Below, piece after piece: positions 47,807 through 56,561 of a stretch of DNA of 64,000 bases. Under the pieces are notes generated by a model. The model searched no databases. It was not told where the DNA came from and worked only from the letters and a program-made list of their open reading frames with translations. The first letter of the stretch is position 1; every line of letters begins with the position of its first letter. Source of the DNA: Pseudaminobacter sp047739745 (lineage in GTDB: Bacteria; Pseudomonadota; Alphaproteobacteria; Rhizobiales; Rhizobiaceae); contig NZ_JBLLVA010000008.1 in assembly GCF_047739745.1 (NCBI RefSeq), positions 62,001 to 126,000 on the forward strand. The letters run 5' to 3'. The translations under genes and the position numbers were made by a program.

Positions 47807-48415
47807 ATGTCCGAAATCGCCTCCGTTGCCGCCACGATTTTCCGCAGCGCTGCCAAGGCACGGCGCTTCATCGTCGCCATTGCCGGTGCGCCAGGCGCCG
47901 GCAAGTCCACCTTCTCGGAACTGTTGCGCGAAGTATTGCCCGAAGGCTCGACGGCGGTCATCCAGATGGACGGGTTCCATTTCGACGACGAGGTTCTGCG
48001 GCAGCGCGGCCTCAGAGACCGCAAAGGCGCTCCTGAAACCTTCGACTATGCAGGTTTCGAGCATCTCCTGCAGCGGATAAGGCGCGGAGAGGCGGACATC
48101 GCCGTGCCTGTGTTCGATCGCAGTCTCGAGATTGCCCGGGCGGGCGCGGCGATAATCGGGGCGGACGTCAAATTCGTGCTGGTGGAAGGAAATTACCTGC
48201 TTCTCGACGAGGCGCCCTGGAGCGGCCTTGCCCCGCTGCTTGATTTCGGCATTTTCCTCGAAGTCCCGCGCGCCGATCTCGAGCAACGCCTGCTTCAGCG
48301 TTGGAGCGAGCACGGCAAGTCGGAAGAGGAGGCGCGGGCCTGGGTCGCCTCCAACGACATGCCGAATGTCGATCGCGTGCTGCAACGGCGGCGCAAGGCC
48401 GATCTGGTGATCTGA
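47807..48415 (+). CDS. P-loop nucleoside/sugar kinase-like protein (FrcK/PanK-like)
   Basis: A 202-residue kinase of the phosphoribulokinase/uridine kinase superfamily. Walker A is GAPGAGKST, then IQMDGFHFDDEVLRQRG, VPVFDRSLEIARAG and VEGNYLLLDEAPW, a pattern shared with FrcK of the Sinorhizobium fructose cluster and with YggC/pantothenate-kinase-like proteins. No sugar transporter lies nearby, so the substrate is open. The start ATG 47807 matches the conserved N-terminus; upstream sequence in the same frame is not coding. Confidence 0.85.
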   Translation: MSEIASVAATIFRSAAKARRFIVAIAGAPGAGKSTFSELLREVLPEGSTAVIQMDGFHFDDEVLRQRGLRDRKGAPETFDYAGFEHLLQRIRRGEADIAVPVFDRSLEIARAGAAIIGADVKFVLVEGNYLLLDEAPWSGLAPLLDFGIFLEVPRADLEQRLLQRWSEHGKSEEEARAWVASNDMPNVDRVLQRRRKADLVI

Positions 48416-48509
48416 AGCGCCACTATCGGCAAAGTGCACCGGAACCGAAGCTGCCGATCATCCATTGTCTGGTCGCGGCAATCATGCCGCCGGAACGAGG
48501 AATGGCAGA

Positions 48510-48638
48510 ATGGCTGTCAAGAATGCATCTCCAAAAGCCGCAAAGCCGCTTGAGGCAAAGACCGGGGCCGGCGCGGCAGTCGCCGAGCGGTCGAAGGATG
48601 CGAAAACTCCCGCATCCTCGAAGAAGGCGAAGAGCTAG
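48510..48638 (+). CDS. Small Lys/Ala-rich protein, 42 residues
   Basis: A short frame with GAGG eight to nine bases ahead of the ATG. The product is rich in Lys, Ala and Ser (AVKNASPKAAKPLEAK, then TPASSKKAKS), highly basic and probably unstructured; such tiny proteins occur in many Rhizobiales, sometimes associated with DNA or stress. I do not recognise a named family. It sits between the kinase gene and the end of folE. Confidence 0.5.
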   Translation: MAVKNASPKAAKPLEAKTGAGAAVAERSKDAKTPASSKKAKS

Positions 48639-48682
48639 AATCCGATCGAGGCCAGGAATTCGCGCCGCAGACCGGCGTCGTC

Positions 48683-49285
48683 CTAGGCGCCGATCATACG
48701 CTTGGTCACCAGGCGCGTACCGTGAACATTGACCCCGCGCGAGCTCATGCACGCGTGCTCGGCCTCGATGACGACGGCGACGCCGCGTGGTCTCAGTGCA
48801 GCTTCGATGGCGTTGGCGATGTCGTCTGTCATCCGTTCCTGGATTTGCAGGCGCCGGGCGCAGGCTTCGACGACCCGCGCCAGCTTGGAGATGCCGACGA
48901 CCCGTCCGACCGGCAGGTAAGCGATATAGGCCCTGCCGCGAATGCCGGCCATATGGTGCTCACAGTGCGAGTGGAATTCTATGTCGTGGAGCTCGACCGC
49001 TTCCTCGTAGCCGCCTATTTCCTCGAACGTGCGTTCCAGCAGTTCGACCGGGTGCTCTGCGTAGCCTCGAAACCATTCCTCATAGGCGCGCACCACGCGG
49101 GCCGGCGTGTCGAGCAGGCCGGGGCGCTGCGGATCGTCGCCGGCCCAGCCGATGAGGGTCGCCACCGCGGCTTCGGCCTGCTCACGCGTCGGCCGCTTCC
49201 TGATCGGCGGATGCGCTGGCGCTGGACCGAACAGCCTGTCGGCGAGGTCTGCCGATCCGTTCGCGCTTTTCAACATCGCATCCAT
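48683..49285 (-). CDS. folE: GTP cyclohydrolase I
   Basis: A 200-residue FolE enzyme, the first step from GTP to tetrahydrofolate or queuosine-type pterins. Zinc ligands Cys108 and His111 (HSHCEHH) and Cys179 (EHACMSSRG) are present, as is the IQERMTDDIANAI helix. The likely start is ATG 49285; an ATG at 49426 would add 47 residues without homology. It is divergent from the Rieske-flavoprotein gene. Confidence 0.96.
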   Translation of the reverse strand: MDAMLKSANGSADLADRLFGPAPAHPPIRKRPTREQAEAAVATLIGWAGDDPQRPGLLDTPARVVRAYEEWFRGYAEHPVELLERTFEEIGGYEEAVELHDIEFHSHCEHHMAGIRGRAYIAYLPVGRVVGISKLARVVEACARRLQIQERMTDDIANAIEAALRPRGVAVVIEAEHACMSSRGVNVHGTRLVTKRMIGA

Positions 49286-49453
49286 CACGCGTTCTCCATC
49301 CGATCCGTTGCGGTTACGCCGGTTGGATGCGTCTTCCTGAAATCGGTTCCCGAAGATCGTGTTGCCTGCCCCAAAGCAGGCGGTCCATCGGGGAACCTTT
49401 GCGCGCCTTCCGCGTCCAAGTAACATATCAGCTCGAGCAGGAGGTATGTGGCG

Positions 49454-50980
49454 ATGGGTTCGCAGTCAGGCAGCAATACAGGCCCCGACCTCACGCAAGG
49501 CGTTCCAGTGGAAATGCTCGAGGATGGAGTCATCATCGAAGGCCGCATTGGCAAGAAAACCGTCATTCTGGCAAAATCCGGCGATGAAATATTCGCCGTC
49601 GGCGGGGTCTGCACGCATTACAGCGGGCCGCTCAGCCAGGGGATCATCGTCGGCGACACGGTTCGGTGTCCATGGCACCACGCCTGCTTCAGTCTCCGAA
49701 CCGGCGAGGCGCTAGGAGCCCCGGCTTTCGACCCGATCGCCTGCTGGAAGGTCGAGCACCGCGACGGCCGGGTCTTCGTGACGGAGAAGGCCGAGCCAGC
49801 ACCAGCCCGGACCGTACAGCGGCCAGACCGGCCGGAGCGCATCGTCATCATCGGCGGCGGTGCGGCGGGTTTCGCCGCCGCCGAGATGCTTCGGCGCCTC
49901 GATTATGCAGGCGAGCTGACGGTCTTGAGCTCCGATGCCGACGCCCCTTACGACCGGCCGAACCTGTCGAAGGATTATCTTTCCGGAGCCGCTTCCGAGG
50001 ACTGGATTCCGCTGCGGTCCCCTGAATTCTATGTCAAGAACAATATCGACCTGCGGCTGGAAACGACCGTCAGCCGCATCGATGGCGATGCGCGGACCGT
50101 CCTTGCCGTCGACGGCCAGCTTTTCCCTTTCGACCGGCTTCTGCTGGCTACAGGAGCCGAGCCCGTGCGGCTCGCCATTCCGGGCGCGGAAAAACCGCAT
50201 GTCTTCATCCTGCGCTCACTTGCCGACAGCCGGGCGATCATCGAGCGGGCGAAGACGGCGAAAACCGCGGTGGTGGTCGGGGCGGGCTTCATCGGCCTCG
50301 AGGTCGCCGGCGCCCTGCGTACGCGCGGCGTCGACGTTCATGTCGTCGCGCCGGGCGCGCTTCCGCTCCAGCGAGTGCTTGGACCGGAATTGGGAGAACT
50401 CGTCCGCACCCTGCACGAACGCCACGGCGTAACGTTCCACCTGAACGACAAGGCGACCAGCATCGGCGAAAAGGACGTAACCCTGCAAAGTGGCGGCGTG
50501 CTCGCTGCCGATCTCGTCGTGGTCGGCATCGGCGTGAAACCGCGTACCGCATTGGCCAGGGATGCGGGGATAAATGTCGTGCAGGGCGTTTTGGTCGACG
50601 ATCATCTGGAGACCAGCATTCCCGGCATATTCGCGGCAGGCGATGTGGCCGAATGGCCGGATGCCACCACCGGAGAACTGCGCCGCATCGAGCACTGGGT
50701 CGTTGCCGAGCGCCAGGGCCAGACGGCGGCCTTCAACATGCTGGGCGCGCGTCGGCGGTTCACCGACGTGCCTTTCTTCTGGAGTGCCCACTACGAAACC
50801 ACCATCAACTATGTCGGCCACGCGGCCAAATGGGATGCGGTCGACATCGATGGCGATATTGCAGCCGCAGATGCCGTGGTCCGCTACAAGCAGGGCGGGC
50901 GGGTTGTTGCCGCCGCTACGCTCGGACGTGACCGCGAAGCGCTTGAAGCGGAAGTGGCGATGGAGGCGGACCGGGCATGA
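49454..50980 (+). CDS. Rieske-type ferredoxin domain fused to FAD/NAD(P) pyridine nucleotide-disulfide oxidoreductase (AIFM3-like)
   Basis: A 508-residue two-part redox protein. Residues 15-112 form a Rieske domain with Cys53/His55 (CTHYSG) and Cys72/His75 (CPWHHACF), binding a [2Fe-2S] cluster. Residues 128-508 are an FAD-dependent reductase with IVIIGGGAAGFAAAE for FAD and VVVGAGFIGLEVAG for NAD(P)H, like ferredoxin/rubredoxin reductases. The layout equals AIFM3-type proteins; partners are unknown. AGGAGG (49439-49444) favours ATG 49454, although GTG 49448 is possible. Confidence 0.92.
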   Translation: MGSQSGSNTGPDLTQGVPVEMLEDGVIIEGRIGKKTVILAKSGDEIFAVGGVCTHYSGPLSQGIIVGDTVRCPWHHACFSLRTGEALGAPAFDPIACWKVEHRDGRVFVTEKAEPAPARTVQRPDRPERIVIIGGGAAGFAAAEMLRRLDYAGELTVLSSDADAPYDRPNLSKDYLSGAASEDWIPLRSPEFYVKNNIDLRLETTVSRIDGDARTVLAVDGQLFPFDRLLLATGAEPVRLAIPGAEKPHVFILRSLADSRAIIERAKTAKTAVVVGAGFIGLEVAGALRTRGVDVHVVAPGALPLQRVLGPELGELVRTLHERHGVTFHLNDKATSIGEKDVTLQSGGVLAADLVVVGIGVKPRTALARDAGINVVQGVLVDDHLETSIPGIFAAGDVAEWPDATTGELRRIEHWVVAERQGQTAAFNMLGARRRFTDVPFFWSAHYETTINYVGHAAKWDAVDIDGDIAAADAVVRYKQGGRVVAAATLGRDREALEAEVAMEADRA

Positions 50981-51046
50981 TCCCGAAATGTGGGACCCGG
51001 TTTTCTGAAAAATATCACGCTTAAACAAGGGGATAGAGCGTGATGG
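50980..51046. repeat. Palindromic intergenic repeat, copy 2
   Basis: After CCGGTTTTCTGAAAAA, the arms ATCACGCT (51014-51021) and AGCGTGAT (51037-51044) form a perfect 8-bp inverted repeat around AAACAAGGGGAT. The wording and layout resemble a family of short dispersed repeats common after genes in Mesorhizobium-like genomes, and the copy at 6704-6763. It separates the convergent Rieske-flavoprotein and LysR genes. Confidence 0.5.
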
Positions 51047-51067
51047 GGCCATCCGCGCGGTCTCAGA

Positions 51068-51937
51068 TCAAGACCAGTCTGATGTCAGGGCAGCGTTCTT
51101 CACCACCTGTCGCAGGCCGCTCAGCGCGTCCTTCAGGTCCGGCCGGCTTTCGCTGGCTTCCGAATAGACGGCATAGGCCGGATAGGTGAATTGCGGCGCC
51201 CCCTCGACCGCCTCTAGCTTGCCTTCATCGATGAGCGGCGACACCACGCCCTTGCGGAAGTAACCCATGCCCCCGGCGCGCAGGATATAGCTCAAACCGA
51301 GAGGACCAAGCCCCACCAGCAGGCCGGGCTCGCCGAATGCCGTCGAACTGGCGTCGTGCTGTGCGGCAAACAGCGGCCCCCAGTCGACATAGACATAGTC
51401 GTCGCGCCGGTCCGCGCCGTCCTTTGCCGTGCGCCTTACCAGAACCAGTTGCTCCTCGACCAGGAGATCGACCTTGAAACCGGGCAGCAGCTTGGGTGCA
51501 TAAAGCACCGCTATGTCGAGCACGCCAGTGCGCAATTGCTCCAGCAATTGGTCAGGCACGCCGACATGCGCATGGATGGCGATTTTCGGCTCGGCCGATT
51601 TCATCCAGACCAGCCAGTCCAGAAGCAGCGGGTTCCAGAGGCTGAGCTCGCCGCCGAGTGCCACCACGCTGGTTCTTCCCGAGGGAATGGCGAGCTGGTG
51701 GCGGGCGCGTTCCCACACCTGCACGAAGGACTGCGCGAAGCGCTCGAACTCCTTGCCCGCAGGGGTCAGGCGTGCCCCGTTGCGGTTGCGCACGAAGAGC
51801 TGCCGTCCGAGTTCGTCTTCCAGCGTTCGGATGCGCGCGCTGACTGTTGTCTGTGTCACATGCAGCCGTTCGGCGGCTCTGAGAAAGCTGCCGGAGTGGA
51901 CGATTTCGAGGAAAGTGCGGGCGCGGTCGACGTCCAT
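51068..51937 (-). CDS. LysR family transcriptional regulator
   Basis: A 289-residue LTTR. The helix-turn-helix is in residues 18-40 (SFLRAAERLHVTQTTVSARIRTLE), followed by the periplasmic-binding-fold effector domain (VVALGGELSLWNPLLLDW, LRAGGMGYFRKGVV). The start at 51937 has GGAG upstream; the longer open frame overlaps the divergent neighbour. A palindrome lies 20 bases upstream of the start, between this gene and the 5-FCL-like gene, so it may control itself and that gene. The effector is unknown. Confidence 0.93.
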   Translation of the reverse strand: MDVDRARTFLEIVHSGSFLRAAERLHVTQTTVSARIRTLEDELGRQLFVRNRNGARLTPAGKEFERFAQSFVQVWERARHQLAIPSGRTSVVALGGELSLWNPLLLDWLVWMKSAEPKIAIHAHVGVPDQLLEQLRTGVLDIAVLYAPKLLPGFKVDLLVEEQLVLVRRTAKDGADRRDDYVYVDWGPLFAAQHDASSTAFGEPGLLVGLGPLGLSYILRAGGMGYFRKGVVSPLIDEGKLEAVEGAPQFTYPAYAVYSEASESRPDLKDALSGLRQVVKNAALTSDWS

Positions 51938-51956
51938 GGGATGGCTCCGGTTTAAA

Positions 51957-51971
51957 TGCAATATTATTGCA
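51957..51971. promoter_or_regulatory. Palindrome in the LysR/5-FCL spacer, candidate operator
   Basis: TGCAATA and TATTGCA flank a single T, giving a perfect 7-bp inverted repeat in an AT-rich stretch of otherwise GC-rich DNA. LysR-type regulators bind such dyads in divergent promoters. It is the best dyad between the two genes. Confidence 0.5.
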
Positions 51972-52086
51972 TCAATACAGCATTTAATTCCGTTTGCCTT
52001 CTCCTTTTGTGCGGCGCAACGTCTGGCGCGACGTCGGGGACGGTTCTGTTCCGACGTGGATGGCGCAACACAAAACGGAATCCCTG

Positions 52087-52749
52087 ATGTCCAACGAGAA
52101 AAGCACGCATTCCGAGACGGGGCAGTATGCATCTCCACCTTGCTTCATGCATGAACTCGGGCCGGATTACGGGGTTGACGCACCCGGCGGGGACGGCTGG
52201 ACCGATGTCCTTCGCTGGCGCAGGGCCGAACGCAAACGCCTGATCGACGAGCGGCTCGGCGTCGATGCGGAGGAACGAAAGGTCCTTTCGACGCGGATTG
52301 CGACCGGATTGGATCGTGTGGTCGGTAAGTCCGGCAGCCGCATCGTCAGCGCCTATTGGCCGTTTCGCGGCGAACCCGACCTGCGCGACTGGATGATCAG
52401 GATGCACGGGCGCGGCGCAAGGATCGCGCTGCCGGTCGTCATCAAGAATGGCTGGCCGCTGGAGTTCCGCATCTGGGCGCCGGGCGACCCGCTGGTCCGC
52501 GGCGTCTGGAACATCCTGGTGCCCGCGCATGGGCCGGCCGTTCAGCCGGACGTGGTCGTGGCGCCCGTCGTCGGCTTCGACGAAGCGAACTATCGGCTTG
52601 GCTATGGCGGCGGCTTCTTCGACCGCACGCTGGCGGCAATGCCGAGGCGGCCCCTGGTCGTCGGGGTCGGCTACGTGGCGGGCAAGATCAGGACGATCTA
52701 TCCGCAGGATCACGACATCCCGATGGACGTCATCGTCACCGATGAATGA
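52087..52749 (+). CDS. 5-formyltetrahydrofolate cyclo-ligase family protein
   Basis: A 220-residue member of the 5-FCL (MTHFS/YgfA) family. After an N-terminal extension (GQYASPPCFMHEL) the domain runs from about residue 45, with SAYWPFRGEPDLR, the phosphate loop GYGGGFFDR near 175-185 and the closing YPQDHDIPMDVIVTDE. The extension is typical of a subgroup in Proteobacteria whose activity on 5-formyl-THF is not certain. ATG 52087 is favoured by this conserved N-terminus. It is divergent from the LysR gene; folE is 3 kb away. Confidence 0.85.
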   Translation: MSNEKSTHSETGQYASPPCFMHELGPDYGVDAPGGDGWTDVLRWRRAERKRLIDERLGVDAEERKVLSTRIATGLDRVVGKSGSRIVSAYWPFRGEPDLRDWMIRMHGRGARIALPVVIKNGWPLEFRIWAPGDPLVRGVWNILVPAHGPAVQPDVVVAPVVGFDEANYRLGYGGGFFDRTLAAMPRRPLVVGVGYVAGKIRTIYPQDHDIPMDVIVTDE

Positions 52750-52846
52750 AGCGCAAGCCGGTAGCTGATCCGCGCTAGCCGACGGCTTTCCGGTGCGCGC
52801 CTTTGGCTCGGCCAGGGCGCGCGGACGTGCAGGAACAGGTAAGGCA

Positions 52847-54451
52847 ATGGATACCACCACCACGACGGTCGACGTTCACCAGGATCACAAGCCGTCCTTC
52901 ATTGCCCGCTGGCTGTTCTCGACCAATCACAAGGACATAGGCACGCTTTATCTGCTGTTCTCGATCCTGTCGGGCATTCTCGGCACTTTCCTGTCGGTGG
53001 CCATCCGCATGGAACTGCAGGAGCCCGGCATGCAGATTTTCGGCGATCCCGGGCTCTACAACGTGTTCGTCAGCGCGCATGGGCTGGTGATGATCTTCTT
53101 CGTCATCATGCCAGCAATGATCGGCGGGTTCGGCAACTGGTTCGTGCCGATCATGATCGGCGCCCCCGACATGGCCTTCCCGCGCATGAACAACGTCTCC
53201 TTCTGGCTTCTGGTCGCCTCGCTGATCCTTTTCATCATCTCGATGTTCGTTCCAGGCGCATCAGGAACGCCAGGCCATGGCGGCGGCTGGACCCTTTATC
53301 CGCCCTATTCGACGGCCGGCCAGCCGGGACCGGCGGTTGACCTCGTCATCCTGTCAATGCACCTGTCCGGCGCATCCTCGGTGCTGGGCGCGATCAATTT
53401 CATCACCACCATATTCAACATGCGCGCCCCCGGCATGACGCTGCACAAGATGCCGTTGTTCGCCTGGGCCATGCTGGTCACCGGCTTCATGCTCCTCTTT
53501 GCCCTGCCGGTGCTTGCCGGCGCTATCACCATGCTTTTGACCGACCGCAATTTCGGCACGACATTCTTTGCGCCCGAAGGCGGCGGTGACCCGATCCTTT
53601 ACCAGCACCTGTTCTGGTTCTTCGGCCATCCCGAAGTCTACATCATGATCCTGCCGGGCTTCGGCATCATCAGCCATGTCACTTCGACTTTCTCCAGAAA
53701 GCCGATCTTCGGCTATCTCGGAATGGCCTATGCGATGGTGGCGATCGGCCTTATCGGCTTCGTGGTCTGGGCGCATCACATGTTCACCGTCGGCTTGTCG
53801 GTCGACTCGCAGCGCTATTTCGCCTTCGCTTCGATGGTGATCGCGGTTCCGACCGGCGTGAAGGTGTTCTCATGGCTGGCGACGATGTGGGGCGGCTCGA
53901 TCCAGTTCAAGACGCCGATGCTGTGGGCGGCCGGCTTCGTCCTGCTGTTCACCATCGGCGGCGTGACCGGCGTGGTGATCGCCAATCCCGGCGTCGACCG
54001 CATGCTGCATGACACTTACTATGTGGTCGCCCATTTTCACTATGTGCTGTCGCTCGGCGCGGCGTTCGCCATCTTCGCCGGCTTCTATTACTGGTTCCCG
54101 AAGATGAGCGGCTACATGTACAACGAGGCGCTTGGGAAGCTGCATTTCTGGTTGATGTTCATCGGCGTCAACCTGGTCTTCTTCCCGCAGCATTTCCTCG
54201 GTCTTGCCGGCATGCCGCGCCGCTATGCGGACTATCCGGATGCCTTCGCCGGCTGGAACTTCATCTCCTCGATCGGGTCCTATATCTCCACGGCCGGGCT
54301 GGTGGTCTTCCTGGTAACCGTCGCCGAGGCCTTTGCCCGCAAGCGCAGGGCCGGAGCCAACCCGTGGGGAGCCGGCGCGACCACGCTGGAATGGACACTG
54401 TCCTCGCCGCCGCCCTACCACCAGTTCGAGGCCTTGCCCCGCATAAAATGA
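52847..54451 (+). CDS. ctaD: Cytochrome c oxidase subunit I, aa3 type
   Basis: A 534-residue, 12-helix heme-copper oxidase subunit. Heme a ligands His78 and His398, heme a3 His396, CuB ligands His261, His310 and His311, and the cross-linked Tyr265 (GHPEVYI) are all present. The D-channel Asp108 and Glu263 and the K-channel Lys339 (PTGVKVFSW) are conserved, so it is a standard A1-type proton-pumping enzyme. Subunits II and III are not adjacent; a TimA-like gene follows instead, so this is probably a second copy of ctaD. Confidence 0.96.
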   Translation: MDTTTTTVDVHQDHKPSFIARWLFSTNHKDIGTLYLLFSILSGILGTFLSVAIRMELQEPGMQIFGDPGLYNVFVSAHGLVMIFFVIMPAMIGGFGNWFVPIMIGAPDMAFPRMNNVSFWLLVASLILFIISMFVPGASGTPGHGGGWTLYPPYSTAGQPGPAVDLVILSMHLSGASSVLGAINFITTIFNMRAPGMTLHKMPLFAWAMLVTGFMLLFALPVLAGAITMLLTDRNFGTTFFAPEGGGDPILYQHLFWFFGHPEVYIMILPGFGIISHVTSTFSRKPIFGYLGMAYAMVAIGLIGFVVWAHHMFTVGLSVDSQRYFAFASMVIAVPTGVKVFSWLATMWGGSIQFKTPMLWAAGFVLLFTIGGVTGVVIANPGVDRMLHDTYYVVAHFHYVLSLGAAFAIFAGFYYWFPKMSGYMYNEALGKLHFWLMFIGVNLVFFPQHFLGLAGMPRRYADYPDAFAGWNFISSIGSYISTAGLVVFLVTVAEAFARKRRAGANPWGAGATTLEWTLSSPPPYHQFEALPRIK

Positions 54452-54491
54452 AGACATGGCAGCCGGCATCGGCCGGAAACGAGGGGACACA

Positions 54492-55118
54492 ATGATCGAA
54501 GTTGCTGCGGATTTCGGAAGCTACGCCCTGGCGGTCGGCATGCTCGCCTTCTACTGGATGCTGTTGCGCTTCTGGCCCGATCTCCAGAAGATCGACGAGA
54601 ACGAAAGGGCCGAGGACAGAATTCCGGCAACCTTTGCCCGCACGACGCTAGACCCGATACCCATGCCGGTTTTCGGCGGCGTTTTCGACACCCTTCGCGC
54701 GCACGACCGTTGCTTCGACGAGGCGATTTTCCTGGGCCATGCCCGCAACGTGTATGAGATGGTGCTGGATGCCTTCGCCGACGGTGACACGCTGACATTG
54801 CGGCAGCTTGTCGGACAGGAAGTATTCAAGGCGTTTCATCGCGCCATCGCAGAGCGCCGGCAGCGGCAGGAGGTCCTGCGGGTGATGCTCGTCGGCATCA
54901 AGGAGGCGCGGATCGTCGCCGCCGAGATCGACGGTGATGTTGCGGAGATATCGGTGCGATTTGTCGCCGAAATGATACGCTCGACCTTGGCGGCCGACGG
55001 GGCCATCGTCGAGGGCAGCCCGGAAAAGATCATTGAGACGCATGACCTTTGGACGTTTTCGCGCAAGTTGCCGTCCAACGATCCTTCCTGGCGGTTGATA
55101 GGCTCCGACGAAGGCTGA
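54492..55118 (+). CDS. Tim44/TimA-like membrane-anchored protein
   Basis: A 208-residue protein with one N-terminal membrane helix (GSYALAVGMLAFYWMLLRF) and a C-terminal Tim44-like domain (NVYEMVLDAFADGDTLTLRQLV, FHRAIAERRQRQEVL, DLWTFSRKLPSNDPSWRL). It resembles TimA, the alphaproteobacterial relative of mitochondrial Tim44, but the linker is short and it sits next to ctaD, not at the usual timA locus as I remember it. GAGGGG precedes ATG 54492. A role in assembly of membrane complexes is inference. Confidence 0.85.
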   Translation: MIEVAADFGSYALAVGMLAFYWMLLRFWPDLQKIDENERAEDRIPATFARTTLDPIPMPVFGGVFDTLRAHDRCFDEAIFLGHARNVYEMVLDAFADGDTLTLRQLVGQEVFKAFHRAIAERRQRQEVLRVMLVGIKEARIVAAEIDGDVAEISVRFVAEMIRSTLAADGAIVEGSPEKIIETHDLWTFSRKLPSNDPSWRLIGSDEG

Positions 55119-55144
55119 CTTCCCACACTCTTGAAAATGCGGCG

Positions 55145-55164
55145 AAGCGGTCAAAAAACCGCTT
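55145..55164. terminator. Hairpin after the TimA-like gene
   Basis: AAGCGGT (55145-55151) and ACCGCTT (55158-55164) form a perfect 7-bp stem with loop CAAAAA, 27 bases after the stop. No T-run follows on the plus strand, so terminator function is uncertain. Confidence 0.35.
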
Positions 55165-55274
55165 GATACTCGTATAAGTGCTTTGGTGTCGGCACTTGCG
55201 GTCTTGGCAAAAATCCTTGGTGCGAAGCTGGCAATCGGCTACGAATAATGCTGCCCGCGCAGGAGAAAAGACGT

Positions 55275-56483
55275 TTGAGCGATATGGAAAGCCGGAGACC
55301 CAGACGGGAGCCGCGATTGCTCGGCCTGCACACGCCGACCCGCATCCCGCTGATCCCGCCTGTGACCGCGGCGCGCTGGCTGTTGGTGCTGATCGTGGCG
55401 GCCGGCATCTACTTCTTCCACGGCTTCCTGGTGCCGGTGCTCGCCGCCCTCGTCATCGCCTTTGCGAGTTGGCCGATTTACCGGCGCCTCCTTGACGGGG
55501 TCGAGGGCAACCGCACGATTGCCGCCACTCTGGCCATCGTGCTCATCCTGACCTTCCTGGTCGTTCCGATCTTTCTCGCCGGCAGCTATGCGGTCAATGA
55601 GATTCGAGAATGGTTCAGCTGGGCTGTGGAGACCAACCGGCATGGTGCGCCCACACCGGCCTGGATCGTCGCGCTGCCGGTGGCCGGCGACTGGCTCGAC
55701 CAGCAATGGGCGCGTCATATCGGCCATCCGGGCGCTATCGGCGAACTGATCCAGATCGTCAGCGGCGCCAATATCGGCAATATCTATCGCGGCGTGCTGG
55801 CAGCGGGCGGTGCATCCTTTCATCTGCTGCTGACGCTTCTATTCATGCTGATCGCGCTGTTCTTCATCTACCGCGACGGGGAGGGCGTTGCCCGACAAGT
55901 GGACAGGCTCGGCGAACGTATCCTGCCGACGCGCTGGGAACGCATTTCAGGCGTTGTGCCGGCGACCATCAGTTCCACGGTAACCGGAATGACGTTGATC
56001 GCCATCGGCGAAGGCGTGGTTCTGGGCACCGCGTACTGGATCGCCGGCGTGCCCTCGCCGGTGACGCTCGGCGTGCTCACCGGGCTCATGGCGCTGGTGC
56101 CGGGCGGCGCGCCACTGTCCTTCACGCTGGTATCGGTCTATCTCGTGGCGAGCGGCTCGCCGGTCGCCGGCATTTCGCTGTTCACCTGGGGCTCGGTCGA
56201 ATTGTTCATCGTCGACAAGACGCTGCGCCCCAAGCTCGTCGGCGGGCCGATCAAGCTGCCGTTCCTTCCGACTTTCTTCGGGCTGGTCGGCGGCGTCAAG
56301 ACTATGGGCTTTCTCGGCCTTTTCATCGGCCCGGTGCTGATGGCTTTGATCGTGGCGATCTGGCGCGAATGGCTGCGGGAGATTGAAATGACCGACGAAG
56401 CCATGTCCGCCGCGCCGGTTGAAGCGCCCCCCGACTTGCGGACCGATCCCGCCGCTTCCGAACGGCGCACCGGTTCCGATTGA
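55275..56483 (+). CDS. AI-2E family transporter-like membrane protein
   Basis: A polytopic protein of about 402 residues and eight helices of the AI-2E (TqsA/PerM) family. The family regions LIALFFIYRDGEGVA, GVPSPVTLGVLTGLMALVPGGAP and FLGLFIGPVLMALIVAIWREW are clear. Few members are truly autoinducer exporters; others are Na+/H+ antiporters or unknown. The TTG at 55275 has AGGAG nine bases upstream; ATG at 55248 (no ribosome site) and ATG at 55284 are alternatives. Confidence 0.87.
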   Translation: MSDMESRRPRREPRLLGLHTPTRIPLIPPVTAARWLLVLIVAAGIYFFHGFLVPVLAALVIAFASWPIYRRLLDGVEGNRTIAATLAIVLILTFLVVPIFLAGSYAVNEIREWFSWAVETNRHGAPTPAWIVALPVAGDWLDQQWARHIGHPGAIGELIQIVSGANIGNIYRGVLAAGGASFHLLLTLLFMLIALFFIYRDGEGVARQVDRLGERILPTRWERISGVVPATISSTVTGMTLIAIGEGVVLGTAYWIAGVPSPVTLGVLTGLMALVPGGAPLSFTLVSVYLVASGSPVAGISLFTWGSVELFIVDKTLRPKLVGGPIKLPFLPTFFGLVGGVKTMGFLGLFIGPVLMALIVAIWREWLREIEMTDEAMSAAPVEAPPDLRTDPAASERRTGSD

Positions 56484-56561
56484 GCAAGACAGGTACGCAC
56501 CATACCGCCTGCCGCAGGCTTGCCGGGGCGGCCCGATACTGGTCGAACCGCCCCATTCCGA

